From assembly GCF_030730945.1 (NCBI RefSeq), contig NZ_JAVAMS010000002.1:1116001-1180000 (forward strand): a DNA stretch of 64,000 bases. Direction: 5' to 3'. The DNA is from Aurantiacibacter poecillastricola. GTDB taxonomy: Bacteria; Pseudomonadota; Alphaproteobacteria; Sphingomonadales; Sphingomonadaceae. The notes beneath the pieces were generated by a model. The model was given only the letters and a program-made list of their open reading frames with translations. It was not told where the DNA came from and ran no database searches. Each line of letters starts with the position of its first letter. The first letter of the stretch is position 1. The position numbers and the translations under genes are program-made. Positions 43,690 through 51,882 of the stretch are shown here, in pieces.

Positions 43690-43835
43690 CGGCAGGACTT
43701 GGGCCGGAACCAGACATTCCGATTCTGATTCCTGGGTCTGAAATCAGGACGGACGGCGCAGGAGCATGTAGTCGGGATCGAGACAGTTGGCTAAACTTGG
43801 GAAATGGCCATTAGAATCAGGCATCATCAAATCCT

Positions 43836-45458
43836 ATGTTGTTGAAGCCGCCTCCTCCCGTTGCTGGCGACACGGGCCTTAAAGAGTTTCGGATTGCTGC
43901 GAAGCTCCATGAAGAATCATTGCGCAACAAAGCGAGCCGCGAGCTATATCGCAAAGACCTAGCGAGGTGGCAGAGGCTCTACGCTACACTTGCGGGAAAA
44001 CGTGAGGCTGGCTCATCTGCGGCCCTGCACTTCACGAAGCTTTCGAGCCTCTGCGGCGAACTGCTAGACGAGTACGGGCCTGAACCACCGCCCAAAAAGA
44101 GATCGCCAAAAAAGTTCGTCTCTGTCCCCCTCAAGTATCCCGACTTTGCCGACGAGTTTACTCACCGCATTCACTTTCTCGAAGGTCCAGGCCTACGGCG
44201 ACAAAGAGCAATTGCGCTCGCAGGCTATGCACCTGCCGTCTCCCGACAGACATCGGGCCGAGGCCGTGCCCTGATCTCGGTTGGAGTCCGGCAGGATCAG
44301 GTCCGGCTCTACGAGCGTCTGGTCGAAGCTATCGGCGATCTTGCAATGAGCGATTATTCGGCAGCGGGATTTGACATTGGCTACGTCGTGCGGCCCGAGG
44401 GTATTCCGCAAGGCCAATCCTGGACTGCCAATCCACTCGATCCGAGCTTACCGATCGCACGGATTTGGGAAGATAACGAGAGGTCTAGAGGGTACGGCCT
44501 CCACGCACGTCTGCTCGGCAATCAGTGGCGCGGAATTGATGGGAAGGGACTGCCCGACGACCTGCCGGACACAACTGAAGGTCCTTGGGATCCCGACCCA
44601 CATTGGCAACGGGTGCTCGAACTTACAGATGCAGACCGACTTAGCGAAGCACTTCAATTGGTCGAAGCGGTTCCTGGCAATGAACGGGAATCGCTATACG
44701 ATGAAGTCATCTATTTGAGATTTCTCACGAAAACGCCATTGCAAGCACAGGACATTCGCGTTCTCGCGCGCAAACACGCAGAAAGTTCCCTCATATCAGG
44801 GCGATTGCTAGAGGAGTTTGAGGCTTTCCTCGACCATCTCGACGCGCAGTTCGCACAAGAGCCACCAGTTCTCGAGGAAATGAACCGACTTCGACCAGAC
44901 TACGAGTCCTCGGCAATACCGCCAATGCCTCCGGCTTCGGACTGGGCTGCTTGCCGTCGGCAAATCGCTCAGTTTACCAACCCCAGCGGGCAACGTGGTC
45001 GAATTTTCTCATGGAATATGGGTGTTGCGGATACCGGAGCCTCCGAATTTTTCGCAGGCGCAATGGTCGCCGCCGAAGAGGCGTTCCGTAGAGAGAGATC
45101 AATTCCGGAGATTGGGCGAGGTTGGGTCTCTGAGATTGCCCTGCTCGATCTGGTCCGCTCGATATGGCCGTCAGCGGTTCATCAGTGGCGACCAGCATTT
45201 CTAGGAATGCAATCCGTTGACATCTATGTGCCCGAAATCCCGCTCGCGATCGAGTATCAGGGGCAGCAGCACTACGAGCCAATCGCACTTTTTGGCGGAG
45301 AGGAGGGGTTTGAACTCACTTGCATTCGAGACGAGAAAAAGCGGGCCTTGCTGGCGCATTATGGAGTGCCTCTAATCGAATGGCGATACGACATTCCGAT
45401 CATAAAAGCAGAGCTAGTTTCTCAGCTCGCAAGCCTGCAAATTGCCGTTCCAGATTGA
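43836..45458 (+). CDS. protein with C-terminal PD-(D/E)XK-type nuclease domain
   Basis: The 540-residue product is not recognised as a whole. Its N-terminal 400 residues are soluble and helical, starting with a Lys/Arg-rich segment. The last about 115 residues (from WVSEIALLDLVRSIW near 431) form a restriction-like nuclease: Asp462 in VDIYVPEIPLAIEYQG with Glu473 and Gln475, QQHY, and a downstream RDEKKRALLAHYG. This type of domain occurs in many defence proteins. The gene is convergent with the SIR2 protein gene and is visibly less GC-rich than the transfer genes, indicating separate acquisition. A role in anti-phage or anti-plasmid defence is inference. Confidence 0.65.
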   Translation: MLLKPPPPVAGDTGLKEFRIAAKLHEESLRNKASRELYRKDLARWQRLYATLAGKREAGSSAALHFTKLSSLCGELLDEYGPEPPPKKRSPKKFVSVPLKYPDFADEFTHRIHFLEGPGLRRQRAIALAGYAPAVSRQTSGRGRALISVGVRQDQVRLYERLVEAIGDLAMSDYSAAGFDIGYVVRPEGIPQGQSWTANPLDPSLPIARIWEDNERSRGYGLHARLLGNQWRGIDGKGLPDDLPDTTEGPWDPDPHWQRVLELTDADRLSEALQLVEAVPGNERESLYDEVIYLRFLTKTPLQAQDIRVLARKHAESSLISGRLLEEFEAFLDHLDAQFAQEPPVLEEMNRLRPDYESSAIPPMPPASDWAACRRQIAQFTNPSGQRGRIFSWNMGVADTGASEFFAGAMVAAEEAFRRERSIPEIGRGWVSEIALLDLVRSIWPSAVHQWRPAFLGMQSVDIYVPEIPLAIEYQGQQHYEPIALFGGEEGFELTCIRDEKKRALLAHYGVPLIEWRYDIPIIKAELVSQLASLQIAVPD

Positions 45459-45654
45459 GTAGCAATGTTGCTGGCGCGTTGCCGCTCTCTCCTCGGACGC
45501 GGGGCCAATGTGCTTGCTACGCGGAGCTAGTGCTGATTTTTCTGATTGTGGACCGCTTGAGGACCGTTCGGTCTTGCTGTCGGTTTGCTGCTGAAAGCCG
45601 GTACCCCTTAGCGACCGTCCAACGGGCCGCGTTGGTCTGACAACCCCATGGGCA

Positions 45655-48600
45655 CTACTCGACAAGCGCTTTCAGGCGGCGATAGTCTTCTCGCTCTCGC
45701 AATGTGGGATTCTTCGTGCTGAGCGCCAGCAATGACTCCCGAAGTCCATAAGGCAAGCTTGCTCGATCATCGCCCGAGATAGCATTGAGCAATTCGAGCG
45801 CTTCTTCTGGATGGTTCAACGCTTGGCTCTCTTCGTCATCGAGTTCCTTCGACAACCTGTAGGTGAATGTGTCGGCATGAGGCACGGGCAGAAGGAACCG
45901 CTTCACAGTGTGGACGGCATCGGGAAAATGCTCACCTGAACAATCCACGATCCTTAAGAAGCCGCGAGTAACTTCTTGGCTTCGAAAGCTTTTCTCGCGA
46001 GGCCAAGCTTCTTCGACAAATGGCTTCCCGAAATTGGTCCAATTCTTGCGGCGAGAAATCGCATTTCCTAGCGTCCAGAGCGCATGCGCACGGGTTTCCT
46101 GATCGAGCTCCTTCAGAACGCTGCGCACTTCTGCGAAATTGAAGATGGCACCATCATCCAGAGTCGGATCTGAAAGAAGGACCAGCGCATCCACCAAAGA
46201 CTTCCGGGCCTCTTTGTCCAATGGCCATTCAACTGCCCCTTTCAGAGCAATCTTAAAGGAGTCCCGCAAGCGGTCCCAGACTTCGCGAGGCAAAGGATTC
46301 TGATTATAGATCAAGCCATGCCAGGCTGCTTCCGCATGGTTCGCCTTGATGTCGAACAAAGGAATGAGGATTTCGTTTGCCCAATCTTCGTAGCAATGGA
46401 CGATCCACCCAAGCTGCTTGGTTAGTATTGCGACAGCGTGTCCCGCCCCGTCGCCAGGCACTGAGATCAATCGCTCAAACCTGCTCTCGAATTTTTGACC
46501 GAGTCGGCCGCGCTTCTTTGCTTTTCTTGGTGTCAGACTCCAGAGGGCTTCAGCAAGCTTGCCAAGCGGACTATTGATAGCCTTTGCATTCGATACTTCC
46601 GAAGTGACAACCACTTCGCCGCCGACCGACGTTTGCCCGAGACTGCTCTTGGTCTTACTCGGATCGGCTGTCTCGAAGGGTCGAAGAAAGCCATCGAAGA
46701 TGTCCAGCGCACGGCTGCGCCTATCTCGATAAAGAGCTTTGATGTTGGCCTTCAGCCATTCCGTAGAATAGTACCGAAGCTCCAAGGCCCGATCGGCGCT
46801 GAGCCCAATGATTGTGTAGGCAAGTAGCAGCTTGAGCCTAAGTGGCGTCCGTGCCGGCCAGCATGACAGTAGATCGATCCATCGTCTTACTGGGAATTCG
46901 TCGTCTTTGAGAGCACGACGCAACGCAGATAATGCCCTGAAAGTATGGTTCTCAACTAGTCCTTTGAACGGCTTGAATTCACGAAGCTCGGCTAGATCGT
47001 CGGTCGAAAGTGCTTCGGCAGCACCAAGAACCTTATCGATCGCCACACTTTCAAGTCCCTGTGCGTCTCGGATTTCGGAGATCATTCCACCTTTGGAACC
47101 CATGCTATCGTCTGCACTCTTGGCCCATTCATCCGACCATCTCGGATCGACAGTCTTCAGATTAGTCAGAGCTTTCTGTGCTTTTGTGCTCAATTCACAG
47201 CCGTTCAGTTCCATCCAACGTAGCCGAGATGCCGCATGAGCAGCACTCCGCAATCGATATTCCTCATCGGTTTGGTGGTCCCAACGTGGCGGTCCTGCGA
47301 TCAACCTCTTTTCGAGTGAGCCGCGTTGCCGCGAACCTGATGACGGCCAAATTTGTTTGATCAGCAGCATTACGCCGCGCTGATTGTTTGAAGACCAGAA
47401 TTCTTGATCTCTCAGCTCATGCAATAGATCGAGCGCCTGAACGTCAGACAGAAACCCTTCGTTCGTCGCTGCCCAAACGCGCAATGCCGCGAAGAGACGT
47501 TCTTCATCTTTCAGCCACTGCCGATACTCATCCAATGCCAAGGTAGGGTCAAGTTCAACAAGTCTGCGAAAGAGCGCACGGTACCACAGCACAAGCTGGT
47601 TTTTGCGACCGTAGTTTGATTCACCTGGCTTTCCGGTGGGGTGAAGGTTGGGACACCGCCAGAAAAAGTCGCCCGTCTCGTCAAGCAATTCGACCATCCG
47701 TATGAGCGAATTGCGGATTATTCGAACAACTTGCGGAAGGTTTTCATCTGGGATCTTGAGATCTGTATTGTGGCGATCGAGCACTCTAACCTTCAATTGA
47801 ACAACGTTGCGCAGGTTGACTTTCGCCCAATCGCGCTCGGTCGGCCAGACAGCACCGATGTAAGGCCTCTCGGCCACAACTGTAGGCTGAAGGCAGCGCT
47901 CCAGATAACGAAGGCTCTGCCCATTCCATCCCATAGTTTTGACAAGGCCTTCGAACTCAAACCAGCGGAATTCAGCTTCATCAAATGTCTGCGTTTCTGC
48001 ATGCTCCAGGTACAGCGCCCAGAAGTGTCTGGCCTCATCGGGATACTTCTCGCCGTGCCTGTCACGCAGGCGGCGCGCAACGAACCAAAGTAGATGGGGG
48101 CTAAGCCCTTTCCATCCAGATGCCCACCAAACAGCAGGGGGTTCGTGTGATACTTCGCCGAACCAACGAGCAAGATGATGCATTCTTGGCGACAGCGGTA
48201 ATCGATAAGGGGTCATCTGCCCGTGTAATGTCGGAACACCTGCCTGGGTCTCGTCGTCTGTTTTTGGAGCGAGCGGGTTTTCGACGTGCTCATCATAGAG
48301 CTTGTTGGTCGACTTCGGTGGCCGTGGCGTGTCAGAATCCAAGCCATATAGCTCTAAAGGATCGACCTCTTCCGCATCATCGCCCCAGCCAGTGCTCTTA
48401 GGTTGACCATATCTTGCATTCGGATCGAAGACGCTGAGCCACTCCGAGGTGATGGACGGATCGGCGTTCGCAAACGCCGCGGCGCCTCTACTGCTACCCA
48501 CAAGCTCGACGACCTGCCCACGCTCGTAAGGTAGCAACGCGCGAGGTCCTCTCTGAGCCTTTGCAACAAGGCTTTGCGCCCATTGCTCTGGATCTTCGGC

Positions 48601-49440
48601 TGCTGCAGCCCACTGATGTATTGTGCTCCATAGATTGGCATGCCGGTCCGACGCGTCGTATTCAATCGGTGTTACGCCGCGATCCTGCCACGCTTCCAAG
48701 ACGCTTTGATCCCCGCCGGGCGCGAACGCATAAACAGGATTATCGTAAACCACACCTTTGCGATTATTCAGCCCTTCAAGCAGGTAGCGCATCGGCGGGT
48801 CTTCAGCACTGTAGCCGAGAAACACTAAGGTGTGACGCTCTCGCAGGTCTTTCACGAAGCGGGTTGCCCATCCCTCCGCTAAATACGCTCGGCCAAAGTC
48901 TGCACTGCTGATCACGTAGCTAGGCAATTCCCCTCTTTCAGGGTCGGCCAAGCGACCATGCAAATAGACCAGGCCATCGACCGCTCGGTTGATGTTTAGG
49001 TCGGGCAGGTTGGGTGGAACAATGAGCGGACCCTTGCATCCGGCTCGCTCGAATAATGTGTCGAAGTTCGTCGTGACAAGTTGTGTGGATCCCGCCGCAC
49101 CTTTCGAAAGCGATAGAATTGCCCGGTGGTTTGCGAGGGTCTTAGCCCGAATTTTGCCAAGTGCCTTGAATATCTCGCGGTCGATTTCAGATCGGTCAAA
49201 GTCCCTCTCGAGAAGATAGAAAATGCGATCAAAATCCCACCCCTCGTCGAGCCGCTTCCGGGCTGGTGTAGCATCGAGTGCAGTTACGATGCGATCAGTG
49301 AGTTGCCAGAAGCTATCAAGACCGGCGGGCATTGAAACTCCTGCCCCGCAAAAGAAAACCACGTTGCCCTGCATCTGCTGATTGAGCAGGTGCGATGGAA
49401 TATCCGGGCCGGTCTCGGCGAACCTCATAAGTCTGCCCAT
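45655..49440 (-). CDS. SIR2-domain defence protein (SIR2 + DUF4020-like, DSR1 type)
   Basis: The 1261-residue protein begins with a SIR2 NADase-like domain: GAGVS at residues 32-36, catalytic-type Asn125 in TTNFDTL, His161 in YLHGR, and FLGYSAEDPPMRYLL near residue 210. A very long helical C-terminal part follows, ending in a region I associate with DUF4020. SIR2 plus DUF4020 is the layout of the defence-associated sirtuin DSR1, which depletes NAD upon phage infection; this match is from memory. The lower GC content than the transfer genes suggests it was acquired. It is convergent with the nuclease-domain gene. Confidence 0.75.
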   Translation of the reverse strand: MGRLMRFAETGPDIPSHLLNQQMQGNVVFFCGAGVSMPAGLDSFWQLTDRIVTALDATPARKRLDEGWDFDRIFYLLERDFDRSEIDREIFKALGKIRAKTLANHRAILSLSKGAAGSTQLVTTNFDTLFERAGCKGPLIVPPNLPDLNINRAVDGLVYLHGRLADPERGELPSYVISSADFGRAYLAEGWATRFVKDLRERHTLVFLGYSAEDPPMRYLLEGLNNRKGVVYDNPVYAFAPGGDQSVLEAWQDRGVTPIEYDASDRHANLWSTIHQWAAAAEDPEQWAQSLVAKAQRGPRALLPYERGQVVELVGSSRGAAAFANADPSITSEWLSVFDPNARYGQPKSTGWGDDAEEVDPLELYGLDSDTPRPPKSTNKLYDEHVENPLAPKTDDETQAGVPTLHGQMTPYRLPLSPRMHHLARWFGEVSHEPPAVWWASGWKGLSPHLLWFVARRLRDRHGEKYPDEARHFWALYLEHAETQTFDEAEFRWFEFEGLVKTMGWNGQSLRYLERCLQPTVVAERPYIGAVWPTERDWAKVNLRNVVQLKVRVLDRHNTDLKIPDENLPQVVRIIRNSLIRMVELLDETGDFFWRCPNLHPTGKPGESNYGRKNQLVLWYRALFRRLVELDPTLALDEYRQWLKDEERLFAALRVWAATNEGFLSDVQALDLLHELRDQEFWSSNNQRGVMLLIKQIWPSSGSRQRGSLEKRLIAGPPRWDHQTDEEYRLRSAAHAASRLRWMELNGCELSTKAQKALTNLKTVDPRWSDEWAKSADDSMGSKGGMISEIRDAQGLESVAIDKVLGAAEALSTDDLAELREFKPFKGLVENHTFRALSALRRALKDDEFPVRRWIDLLSCWPARTPLRLKLLLAYTIIGLSADRALELRYYSTEWLKANIKALYRDRRSRALDIFDGFLRPFETADPSKTKSSLGQTSVGGEVVVTSEVSNAKAINSPLGKLAEALWSLTPRKAKKRGRLGQKFESRFERLISVPGDGAGHAVAILTKQLGWIVHCYEDWANEILIPLFDIKANHAEAAWHGLIYNQNPLPREVWDRLRDSFKIALKGAVEWPLDKEARKSLVDALVLLSDPTLDDGAIFNFAEVRSVLKELDQETRAHALWTLGNAISRRKNWTNFGKPFVEEAWPREKSFRSQEVTRGFLRIVDCSGEHFPDAVHTVKRFLLPVPHADTFTYRLSKELDDEESQALNHPEEALELLNAISGDDRASLPYGLRESLLALSTKNPTLREREDYRRLKALVE

Positions 49441-49954
49441 GCTCTTAGTTTGATTGGGAAAACTGCTATAGCGCTTATCGATCCGACCCGCACGGATTGG
49501 CTCGCGTAGTTGACAGGTTATCCCAAACCCGATCGCCGTTCTCTGTTAAAGCGATCAGCACTTACATTGGCGAAGGTAGTAGGCGTCCCGTGAAATGAGT
49601 ATGTCATGTTCCTTCTCGTTGGTCGGAATATCCCTGGACAGTGTCCGCTTTTGGGAACTTAGGCTACACATCGCTGCGTCTTTGATTAGAGCGCATTGCG
49701 GCCGTTGGCGCTCCTGACTGATCGGCAGGCCTCTGGGAGAAAGCTCTGTCATCGAATGACCGGTAAAAAGCCGGAAGAGGTTCTGCAAAGTGACGACTGC
49801 TGCGGTTTTCTGTCCGCCAATCTCCAATCATGATATGCAATGACATATGAGGAGTCAGGAATATATGTCCTTGCATATTTTTCTTGCCATTCTCACGGAT
49901 TGTTATATATGCTAAAATATATAACACTCGATGAGCATATGCAGAAACATATTT
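49441..49954. other. AT-rich intergenic region with hipBA operators
   Basis: The left part (49441-49830) shows no convincing gene; a 90-residue minus-strand frame at 49555-49827 has no family features. The right part is AT-rich and contains two inverted repeats, at 49833-49878 and within 49902-49925 (GTTATATA...TATATAAC). They look like the operators of the hipBA unit that starts at 49955. Confidence 0.55.
49833..49878. repeat. 16-bp inverted repeat upstream of hipBA
   Basis: ATATGCAATGACATAT (49833-49848) and ATATGTCCTTGCATAT (49863-49878) are reverse complements at 15 of 16 positions, separated by 14 nt. A TTTTT run follows directly. It can act as an AT-rich terminator for leftward-inserted cargo or as an operator of the HipB-type antitoxin. 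Confidence 0.6.
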
Positions 49955-50578
49955 ATGAGCACAGCAATCGAAGACATCGCCGCAAGCATCAAAGCGGCTC
50001 GGATAGCAAAGGGCTTTACCCAGAAAGAGCTGGGTGAGCGGGTAGGTTTACCTCAAAGCCATATTTCCAAAATCGAAGGCGGCAATGTGGACCTACAGAT
50101 TTCCAGCCTTGTCGAAATAGCGCGCGCGCTGGACCTCGAGTTGAAGCTTGTGCCTCGGAGGACCGTACCGGCGATCGAAGGCGTTTTGCGATCACAGCGC
50201 GAAAGAAGCGAGACAAGCCGAACGCTCGCAACGATTGCCGAAACCAACCGGTTCGCCGAGCGAGTACGGCAGAGCTATCCGAGCGTCACCGAAGTGACCG
50301 AGCTTCAGAGCGCACTCAAGGATATCCAGGCCGTTAATTTCACTCCCGAAACGCTCAAAGCCATCGAGCAGGCCTTGCAGCCCGTCGCTCATCTGAAAAA
50401 GCATCTTCAAGATCTCGGCTGGGCGCTTGAGCAGCAAGAGGGAAGGGAGAAACTCGCCCAGCAGATCACGGCATCCACACGTGCCCTCCAACACGTCAGA
50501 AACTTGCAGGTTCACGCAATCGATCGAAGTAGTGCCCCCAGACGGCCTGCTTACCGGCTTGAGGACGGCGCCACATGA
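49955..50578 (+). CDS. hipB: HipB-like antitoxin with long C-terminal extension
   Basis: The product has an XRE helix-turn-helix at about residues 5-60 (IKAARIAKGFTQKELGERVG, PQSHISKIEGG) as in HipB. It is then followed by about 145 further residues of predicted helix, giving 207 residues from the ATG at 49955, more than twice the usual HipB length. An ATG at 49931 is also in frame. Its stop overlaps the hipA start (ATGA). HipB binds HipA and represses the pair; the extension may add toxin control or oligomerisation. Confidence 0.82.
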   Translation: MSTAIEDIAASIKAARIAKGFTQKELGERVGLPQSHISKIEGGNVDLQISSLVEIARALDLELKLVPRRTVPAIEGVLRSQRERSETSRTLATIAETNRFAERVRQSYPSVTEVTELQSALKDIQAVNFTPETLKAIEQALQPVAHLKKHLQDLGWALEQQEGREKLAQQITASTRALQHVRNLQVHAIDRSSAPRRPAYRLEDGAT

Positions 50579-51789
50579 TCGACGCAGCGGCTCTCGACAT
50601 CTTTCTGGGTGAGACGCGCGTTGGAACGATTGCGCGCCTCGATGGAGATGCGAGCATCTTCACATTCGACGAAGTCTACCTTGCCGACCAGGAACGGCCG
50701 ACTCTGTCGCTCGCCTACAAGGACGCGAATGGCGAAATCATTGCGGACACACGCAGCTATCGAACGAAAATCGAGCCGTTCTTCTCCAACCTCCTCCCTG
50801 AAGGAACGCTTCGCGACTACCTGGCCCGCCGCGCGGGCGTGAAAGCCGCGCGCGAGTACCACCTTCTCGCACAGCTCGGGCACGATCTTCCCGGCGCAGT
50901 GCGCGCCGTCGCCGTCGATGCCGAGGAAAGGGAGGCTGACGAGCCCGATGATGAAGCGGTGGAGAAGCAGGCAGAGCGCGCGCTGCGCTTCTCGCTTGCC
51001 GGCGTCCAACTCAAATTCTCGGCGATCAAAGCCCAGGGCAAGAATGGCGGACTGACGATCCCGGTCACAGGCAGCGGCGGCGACTGGATCATCAAGCTGC
51101 CCTCTGCGAGACATCCGGACGTGCCCGAGGCAGAATTCGCAGCGATGAAACTGGCGGCAAAGATCGGGATCGACGTTCCTGAAATCGACCTTGTTCCGCT
51201 CGATCAGATCGATGGCATACCCGAAGGTATCACCCGTTACGGAGAGTCCGCTTTTGCCATCCGGCGCTTCGACCGGGGAGAAGAGGGACCCGTACACACC
51301 GAAGACTTCGCCCAGGTGTTCGGTGTCTTTGCAGACGATAAATACGAGAATGCGAGCTACCGCCAGATCCTCAGCGTGCTGGCGATCGAGACCGACGAGC
51401 AAAGCGTGGTCGAGTTCGTCCGCCGGCTCACCTACTCGGTGCTGATCGGGAATGGCGACATGCACCTCAAGAACTGGTCGTTGATCTATCCGGATAGGCG
51501 AAACGCGCTGCTGGCACCTGCCTATGACCTGCTTTCGACGCTCGCCTATATCCCAGGCGACGATGCTGCACTCAAGTTTCATAGCTCGCGCGAGTGGGCG
51601 TCCTACACCTATGATGAACTCGAAGCGATCGCCGACAAGGCAAGGCTGCCTGCCAAGCTGATCACCGCGACAGCGAGGGATGTCGTTGCACAGTTCGACG
51701 ACGCCTGGAGCAGCGAAAGCGGACACCTGCCCTTCCCCGATGACGTGCGAAGCGCGATTGAGAGGCATCGCAAAACTCTTGCGATCTGA
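50575..51789 (+). CDS. hipA: HipA-like serine/threonine kinase toxin
   Basis: The 404-residue protein is of the HipA family. It has a HipA N-terminal beta-barrel (LDIFLGETRVGTIARLD), an ATP-binding GGDWIIKLPS (about residue 175), catalytic NGDMHLKNWSLI (about residue 299), and DLLSTLAY after it. HipA-type kinases inactivate glutamyl-tRNA synthetase or similar targets and cause dormancy. The pair would stabilise the element or act in defence. It is convergent with traI. Confidence 0.9.
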   Translation: MIDAAALDIFLGETRVGTIARLDGDASIFTFDEVYLADQERPTLSLAYKDANGEIIADTRSYRTKIEPFFSNLLPEGTLRDYLARRAGVKAAREYHLLAQLGHDLPGAVRAVAVDAEEREADEPDDEAVEKQAERALRFSLAGVQLKFSAIKAQGKNGGLTIPVTGSGGDWIIKLPSARHPDVPEAEFAAMKLAAKIGIDVPEIDLVPLDQIDGIPEGITRYGESAFAIRRFDRGEEGPVHTEDFAQVFGVFADDKYENASYRQILSVLAIETDEQSVVEFVRRLTYSVLIGNGDMHLKNWSLIYPDRRNALLAPAYDLLSTLAYIPGDDAALKFHSSREWASYTYDELEAIADKARLPAKLITATARDVVAQFDDAWSSESGHLPFPDDVRSAIERHRKTLAI

Positions 51790-51882
51790 GAGCAGTTCCG
51801 AAATCCGATCGTTCGCGCGTAAGCACCACCTGGACCAACTGCCGGACCAACACGTCTGAAGATTGGGTCGCAAAGCGGCCCT

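Noticed and set aside
49555..49827. 90-residue minus-strand frame between the sirtuin gene and hipB
   Set aside because: No domain, no ribosome-binding site, and irregular composition.
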